NCBI GenBank assembly: GCA_005779395.1
Contig: SXJP01000017.1
Coordinates: forward strand, 62,001 to 126,000
Source of the DNA: Actinomycetota bacterium
GTDB taxonomy: Bacteria; Actinomycetota; Acidimicrobiia; IMCC26256; PALSA-610
Direction of reading: 5' to 3'
DNA: 64,000 nt
The notes beneath the pieces are model-generated. The model did no database searches. It saw nothing but the letters and a program-made list of their open reading frames with translations, and was not told where the DNA came from. The position numbers and the translations under genes were made by a program. Below are positions 60,069 through 64,000 of the stretch, piece after piece (position 1 is the first letter of the stretch; every line of letters starts with the position of its first letter).

Positions 60069-61000
60069 AGCGAACCCTTGCCGACTAGGTGCGGGCCGAT
60101 TCGCTCGCCGAACGCCGCTGCTTGATCACAGAACTCTTCAATATCGCGGGCCCGCAACCTGATCTGCAGATGGTTCACGCCCATTGCTCCCATCTCGTTG
60201 CACTTGGCAATAATCCGATCGTCGCTGCCACTCACCGTGTAGTCGCCGAAATCCCATGTTTCATCGCCGATGTAGATGTACTCATGGATGTAGCCAATGT
60301 CGAGTCGCTCGCCCGAACGTACAGCATCTCGGAGGGCGGTGATTGTGGCAATTGAAGCGGCCATGTCCTTGCGTGGAGTTCCTTGGGGTATCCAGCCGTC
60401 GCACCGCTCGGCAACTCGACGTAGCGCAGGTGTTCCGGAGCCGCCAGCCCAAATTGGCGGGCGCGGGGACTGCAATGGAGCAGGGAGCTGCGCAGGTGTC
60501 GCCGCCCATGCACCGATGATCTGGTCGATTGCGTCATTGGTGATTGAACCGCGCGCAAGAAAATCCACGCCCAGTGAATTGAATTCGGCTTCTAGGTGGC
60601 CAGCTCCAATCCCAAGAATCAACCGTCCTCCGCTTAGTGCGTCGAGCGTCGCGAAAGTCTTCGCTGTGAGCAACGGATGGCGGTATGCAGCCACATACAC
60701 ATTGGTCATAAGGCGAGCGTTCTTGGTTATGCCAGCGAGATACGACAGCGTCGCTACAGGCTCATACCAGGTATACGACATTCCAATATCGACTGCAGCA
60801 GTTTGAGGAACCGACACATGGTCGCAAACAGCAATGTAGAAAAATCCGGCGTCATCGCAAGCAATCGCTGCGCGCACTAGTTCCTGAGTTCCGATCTCCG
60901 GACCGCGTTCCCACTCGGCCGACGTACGTACCGACTTGGCTTGCACTGGTAGCTGGATGCCGTAGACGAGCGCGCCTTGAGGCACAACGTTGACTGTCAT
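60065..61000 (-). CDS. LLM-class flavin-dependent oxidoreductase, F420-type
   Basis: 311 residues from the ATG at 61000, overlapping the aldehyde dehydrogenase stop (ATGA); a GTG at 61009 is less likely. FFYIAVCDHVSVPQTAA, LMTNVYVAAYRHPLLTAKTFATLD and GRLILGIGAGHLEAEFNSLGV are the conserved blocks. Coupled on both sides, so three enzymes are made together. The aldehyde dehydrogenase neighbour suggests successive oxidation of one compound. Confidence 0.83.
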   Translation of the reverse strand: MTVNVVPQGALVYGIQLPVQAKSVRTSAEWERGPEIGTQELVRAAIACDDAGFFYIAVCDHVSVPQTAAVDIGMSYTWYEPVATLSYLAGITKNARLMTNVYVAAYRHPLLTAKTFATLDALSGGRLILGIGAGHLEAEFNSLGVDFLARGSITNDAIDQIIGAWAATPAQLPAPLQSPRPPIWAGGSGTPALRRVAERCDGWIPQGTPRKDMAASIATITALRDAVRSGERLDIGYIHEYIYIGDETWDFGDYTVSGSDDRIIAKCNEMGAMGVNHLQIRLRARDIEEFCDQAAAFGERIGPHLVGKGSL

Positions 61001-62466
61001 CCGGGCCACACCATGCTCTGCAACTCTGTGTACGCATGCAGTCCGAAGATTCCGCCATCACGCCCGACGCCTGAGTACTTGGTGCCGCCAAATGGCGTCT
61101 CGTGATTACGTTGCACGGTATTGATGCCGACGTTCGCCGCCCGCAAGAGTTTGCCTACACGCATAGCTCGACCTGAATCGCTTGAGAACACGTAGTCATA
61201 GAGACCGAAGTCTGAATCGTTCGCTATCTCGACGCCTGATTCGTCGTCACCATCGAATGGCACAGCAACGATCACTGGTCCAAAAATCTCCTCGCGCACG
61301 GCCTTGAAGTTCGGCTGACAGTCAGCGATCAAAGTGGGCTGCAGGTATGCGCCCGCGTCGAGGCCATCTGGTCGTCCGCCGCCAGCGACCACGGTTCCGC
61401 CGTCGGCTTTGGCGCTCGCTATGTAGCTCTCGACTCTATCTCTGTGGCCTTTGTTGATTAGCGGTCCGAGTACAACGCCTGGTTCGAAAGGATCGCCAAC
61501 CTTTAGCACAGTTGCCATCTTGGCGAGACCGTCAACTACCTCGTCGTACTTGTCGCGATGAATAATCGCTCTTGTTGGCGCGGTACAGATCTGCCCAGAA
61601 TGAAAAGTCCACACCGAACCAATTGCACCTACGGCTGTCTTGACATTTGCATCGCTCAGCACAAGCGCGGCGCCCTTGCCGCCGAGTTCGAGCAACAAAC
61701 GCTTCATGGTCCGGCCAGCAGTCTGAGCTATGCGCACACCTACTCCAGTAGAACCTGTGAAAGAAACCATGTCGACGTCATCTGAGTCGACTAGCGCCTC
61801 GCCAGTAGGTGGGGTTGAGCCGGTAATGCAGTTGATTACTCCTGGCGGGAATCCAACCTCATCATTGAGAATGTGACACAATTCGATCACTGCTAGCGGG
61901 TCTTGAGATGCCGGGCGCACGATCACGGTGTTACCCGTTGCGAGTGCAGGCCCGATCTTGCCTGCCATGTTGACGATCGGGAAGTTGTACGGCGTTATGC
62001 ACGCCACTACTCCAACGGGAATCCGCCGCGCGATCGCACCCATAATCCCGCCGGGCGCCAATGGTGTCTCTGGCATTTCCATCGGCGGCAACGGGATCGT
62101 GTCGGACTCCATCGCCCCGCGTGAATAGCGGTCGAAGCGGGCGAATACTTGAGGGACCTGCAACGTTCGGCCGACTGTTGACGTACAGCCAGTCTCTGCG
62201 ATAACGAGTGGCACGAGCTCGTCGGCGTGGGCGCGCACGGCAGCACCAGCTTTCTTGAGGAGTTCGGCGCGCACCTCGGGTTTCGTGCGTGACCACGACT
62301 TGAAGGCCTCTCGCGCAGCCGCTGCTGCATCTTCCGCCTGCTTTACCGACGCTTCCGGCGCTAACCCGACGGTCTCGCCGTTGGCAGGGTTGACGATCTC
62401 GTAGCTTCCGTCGGCGCCGTCTTGCCATTCGCCGCCAATTAGTACCTGCCGTTGTGTTTCAGCCAT
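60997..62466 (-). CDS. NAD(P)-dependent aldehyde dehydrogenase
   Basis: 489 residues from the ATG at 62466 (MAETQRQVLIGGEWQ), preceded by AGGTGA on the minus strand; the ATG at 62499 would leave the KstR-type box almost inside the gene. Sites: TPYNFPIVNM, FTGSTGVGVRI, ELGGKGAALV (catalytic Glu) and HSGQICTAPTR (catalytic Cys), then REEIFGPVIVAVPF. First gene of the three-gene unit controlled by the box at 62504. The substrate is unknown. Confidence 0.9.
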   Translation of the reverse strand: MAETQRQVLIGGEWQDGADGSYEIVNPANGETVGLAPEASVKQAEDAAAAAREAFKSWSRTKPEVRAELLKKAGAAVRAHADELVPLVIAETGCTSTVGRTLQVPQVFARFDRYSRGAMESDTIPLPPMEMPETPLAPGGIMGAIARRIPVGVVACITPYNFPIVNMAGKIGPALATGNTVIVRPASQDPLAVIELCHILNDEVGFPPGVINCITGSTPPTGEALVDSDDVDMVSFTGSTGVGVRIAQTAGRTMKRLLLELGGKGAALVLSDANVKTAVGAIGSVWTFHSGQICTAPTRAIIHRDKYDEVVDGLAKMATVLKVGDPFEPGVVLGPLINKGHRDRVESYIASAKADGGTVVAGGGRPDGLDAGAYLQPTLIADCQPNFKAVREEIFGPVIVAVPFDGDDESGVEIANDSDFGLYDYVFSSDSGRAMRVGKLLRAANVGINTVQRNHETPFGGTKYSGVGRDGGIFGLHAYTELQSMVWPG

Positions 62467-62503
62467 ATCAGTCACCTGTCTAGTAAACGAGCGAGCCAAA
62501 TAT

Positions 62504-62517
62504 TAGAACGCGTTCTA
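62504..62517 (-). promoter_or_regulatory. KstR-type operator upstream of the aldehyde dehydrogenase operon
   Basis: tagaacgcgttcta is a perfect palindrome and fits the KstR consensus TnnAACnnGTTnnA in every fixed position. It lies 38-51 bp before the ATG at 62466. A possible minus-strand -10 (TAATAT, plus 62500-62505) starts at its downstream edge, so a bound repressor would cover the core promoter. The KstR-like regulator at 21904 is a good candidate for its binder. Confidence 0.65.
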
Positions 62518-62525
62518 GTTTCTAG

Positions 62526-63296
62526 CTAGATGAGCGACGCGATGATGTTGCCGTCACCGTCAAGAATCGTGATCTTTAGCTCGCCAACAGCAAGCAGGTC
62601 TCTAACAGCAACACACTCAAATGTCGCTCCGGGATCAAGCACGAGCGTTGCTGAGTCATCTTCGAACGGCGGATTGCAGTCAAGCACGAAGCTGCCGATG
62701 TCATCGGCGAGCTGGCCATTCGCGAGGCTGGTGACGGCTCCAAGATCAAGACGAGCCTGCGTGTACTCGATACCGTCGACTTCTGCGGTAGCAGCAATAT
62801 TCACTCGTAGACCGCGGGTCAGATCGCCGTAGTCGATAACGCATCCGACGCTCGTCGGCTCGGTCACGAACACCCAGTTGCGCTTGCTCGGCCCTCCGCA
62901 ATCCACGGCGACATCGACAGCCTCGCCCGTGAGTACAAACGATGCAACCTTCCTCTCATAATCAATGACCCGCTGAGTTAGCACGCCACCTGCAAGGTCG
63001 TAGTCGTAGCCGGAGTCAGTTTGCGTGATAGCGAAAGCGACCTCTTGGTCGTCGATTACGAGAGTGCATTCGAAGACATCGTCGACTTTGACCTGCTGCG
63101 ATTCTGGGCAGGTCGCATTGGAGACGACAGCCCCAGACAGTTTGGTCGCGACGAAGGCCGTGATCTCGCTCTCGATGGCAGCGGCATCGATGGTGCCATT
63201 TGCTCCACCAGAACAAGAGGCAACTGCAAAGATGAAAGCCAGGAAAACCGCCTTACGGAGCAAAGTCAAGGCCAAGCATCTTGATCGCGTTGCCAC
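62526..63296 (-). CDS. DUF4333-like lipoprotein
   Basis: About 245-256 residues. A hydrophobic signal ends in the lipobox VASC. CPESQQVKVDDVFECTLVIDDQEVAFAITQTDS is the pattern of DUF4333 (C-P-x-G-x-x-x-C), and two further cysteine-containing copies follow (VDCGGPSKRNWVF and LDCNPPFEDDSATL), so the protein seems built of three related units. The GTG at 63296 overlaps the upstream gene by 44 bp; TTG codons at 63269 or 63263 would give a signal peptide with a smaller overlap and are equally possible. Function unknown. Confidence 0.6.
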   Translation of the reverse strand: MATRSRCLALTLLRKAVFLAFIFAVASCSGGANGTIDAAAIESEITAFVATKLSGAVVSNATCPESQQVKVDDVFECTLVIDDQEVAFAITQTDSGYDYDLAGGVLTQRVIDYERKVASFVLTGEAVDVAVDCGGPSKRNWVFVTEPTSVGCVIDYGDLTRGLRVNIAATAEVDGIEYTQARLDLGAVTSLANGQLADDIGSFVLDCNPPFEDDSATLVLDPGATFECVAVRDLLAVGELKITILDGDGNIIASLI

Positions 63297-64000
63297 GACA
63301 AATCTTGTTGACCTGCTCCTGCGTAAGGCCCTTCATAATTTCTTCTGCGACCTTCTTGGTGTGTGGCCACGTGCTATCTGAGTGTGGGTAATCGGTCTCG
63401 AAAGTGATGTTGTCTTCGCCGACAGCAGCGATGTTCGCGAGGCCGTGCGGGTCATCGAAGAAACAACCGTAAATGTTCGAGTAGTAGTACTCCGATGGCG
63501 CTCGCTTGACCTTGTCGGACACGCCACCCCATCCGCGGTTCTCTTCCCAGACCTTGTCTGCACGCTCAAGCACATACGGGATCCAACCAATCTGACCTTC
63601 GCTGTAAGCGACTTTGAGATCAGGAAAGCGTTCGAGAGTTCCGGACATCAACCAGTCTGTCAGCGACATCGCGGCGTTCATATATGTGAGGGTTGAACTC
63701 ACCGCAGGCGGTGCGTCTTTTGAAGTACTCGGCATCTTCGAAGATGACCCGATGTGCATGTTGATGACCGTCTTGGTTTCCTCACATGCCCTAAATAGTG
63801 GATCCCAGAAGTTGTCTGCGGAATGAATCGATGGCAACCCAAGGAATGGTGGGATCTCGCTGAAGGTGATGGCCCTGCAGCCTTTTTCTGCGTTGCGCAC
63901 AACTTCTGCAGCTGCAGCTACCGGGTCCCATAGCTGCACGATGATGAGAGGAATGAGCCGACCACCGCTGCCCGCGCACCATTCGTCGAGCATCCAGTCG
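63253..64000 (-). CDS. Amidohydrolase 2 family metal-dependent hydrolase (partial, runs off the right edge)
   Basis: The last 248 or so codons; the frame continues beyond base 64000 (the residues before the first internal Met are D-W). RLIPLIIVQLWDPVAAAAEVVRNAEKGCRAITFSEIPP, VINMHIGSSSKMP (metal histidine), YSEGQIGWIPYVLERAD and FETDYPHSDSTWP (catalytic aspartate) are standard for this decarboxylase/hydrolase family. Unlike the relative at 11703 it keeps the D-Y-P-H-S-D motif and looks active. The gene ends inside the lipoprotein gene's long open frame. Confidence 0.85.
   Translation of the reverse strand, partial: DWMLDEWCAGSGGRLIPLIIVQLWDPVAAAAEVVRNAEKGCRAITFSEIPPFLGLPSIHSADNFWDPLFRACEETKTVINMHIGSSSKMPSTSKDAPPAVSSTLTYMNAAMSLTDWLMSGTLERFPDLKVAYSEGQIGWIPYVLERADKVWEENRGWGGVSDKVKRAPSEYYYSNIYGCFFDDPHGLANIAAVGEDNITFETDYPHSDSTWPHTKKVAEEIMKGLTQEQVNKICRGNAIKMLGLDFAP

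Noticed and set aside
1..64000. CRISPR arrays, tRNA or rRNA genes, insertion sequences, prophage or integration sites
   Set aside because: No regularly spaced repeats, no cloverleaf-like sequence with a conserved T-loop, and no transposase, integrase or phage structural motif was found on reading both strands.

Overview
The window reads as chromosomal DNA from an uncultured, mid-GC actinobacterium, most likely an Acidimicrobiia-type lineage. This is an inference from gene content: four luciferase-like (F420-type) oxidoreductases, a DinB-fold enzyme of the mycothiol-dependent maleylpyruvate isomerase family, a KstR-like TetR regulator, thiolase-fold lipid-transfer proteins paired with DUF35 OB-fold partners, many acyl-CoA ligases, CaiB/BaiF CoA-transferases and SDRs, and a secreted protein with C-terminal GYW/FGDA repeats. 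Genes are packed tightly. ATGA, GTGA and TGATG stop/start overlaps are the rule, and several convergent pairs share their stop codons. I see no tRNA, rRNA, CRISPR, insertion sequence or phage gene, and no gene-free stretch above 300 bp.

Layout. 1-46: first codons of a probable zinc alcohol dehydrogenase, divergent from an amidohydrolase (178-1836), with a palindrome between them. 1838-11648 (minus): a long run with thiolase-fold protein, OB-fold protein, double CoA-transferase, MFS transporter, DinB-type enzyme, DinG helicase, FAD oxidoreductase and phosphopantetheinyl transferase. 11703-14246 (plus): amidohydrolase, racemase-like CoA-transferase, zinc-ribbon protein. 14205-18553 (minus): a TPP riboswitch heading a four-gene coupled operon for thiamine pyrophosphokinase and a thiamine-type ABC importer. 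18601-20112: secreted repeat protein. 20189-26822: acyl-CoA ligase, KstR-like regulator, three SDRs, an LLM oxidoreductase and a class II aldolase, with a long hairpin between regulator and SDR. 26880-33630: aldehyde dehydrogenase, Ppx/GppA phosphatase, a second thiolase/OB-fold pair, a shortened thiamine-diphosphate-enzyme relative, and a zinc-ribbon membrane protein. 33660-38820: acyl-CoA ligase, a two-gene acyl-CoA dehydrogenase pair and a lipoprotein peptidase.

38874-40738 holds a GNAT, a small membrane protein and an SDR. 40905-48133 is the most interesting block: an APC-family permease, a choline-kinase-like phosphotransferase, an FAD/GcvT demethylating dehydrogenase, a glutamine-synthetase-like gamma-glutamylamide ligase and a PuuD-like amidase, led by a palindrome and a stem-loop. 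I read it as a gamma-glutamylation route for a methylated amine or amino alcohol, in which the C1 unit is captured on tetrahydrofolate. 48130-52142 (minus): SDR, acyl-CoA ligase, HsdA-like SDR and LLM oxidoreductase. 52143-52323: intergenic, with a minus-strand terminator that has no known gene in front of it, so a possible small RNA. 52324-56843: acyl-CoA ligase, an uncharacterised two-half protein, a sulfatase and two DUF202 membrane proteins. 56896-59016: secreted beta-propeller protein. 59073-62466 (minus): aldehyde dehydrogenase and two LLM oxidoreductases behind a KstR-type operator. 62526-64000: DUF4333-like lipoprotein and an amidohydrolase cut by the window edge.

Taken together the window looks like an accessory catabolic region for acyl-CoA-activated hydrophobic, possibly steroid-like, substrates and for amines, plus a thiamine salvage unit. 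Functions are read from motifs and context only.
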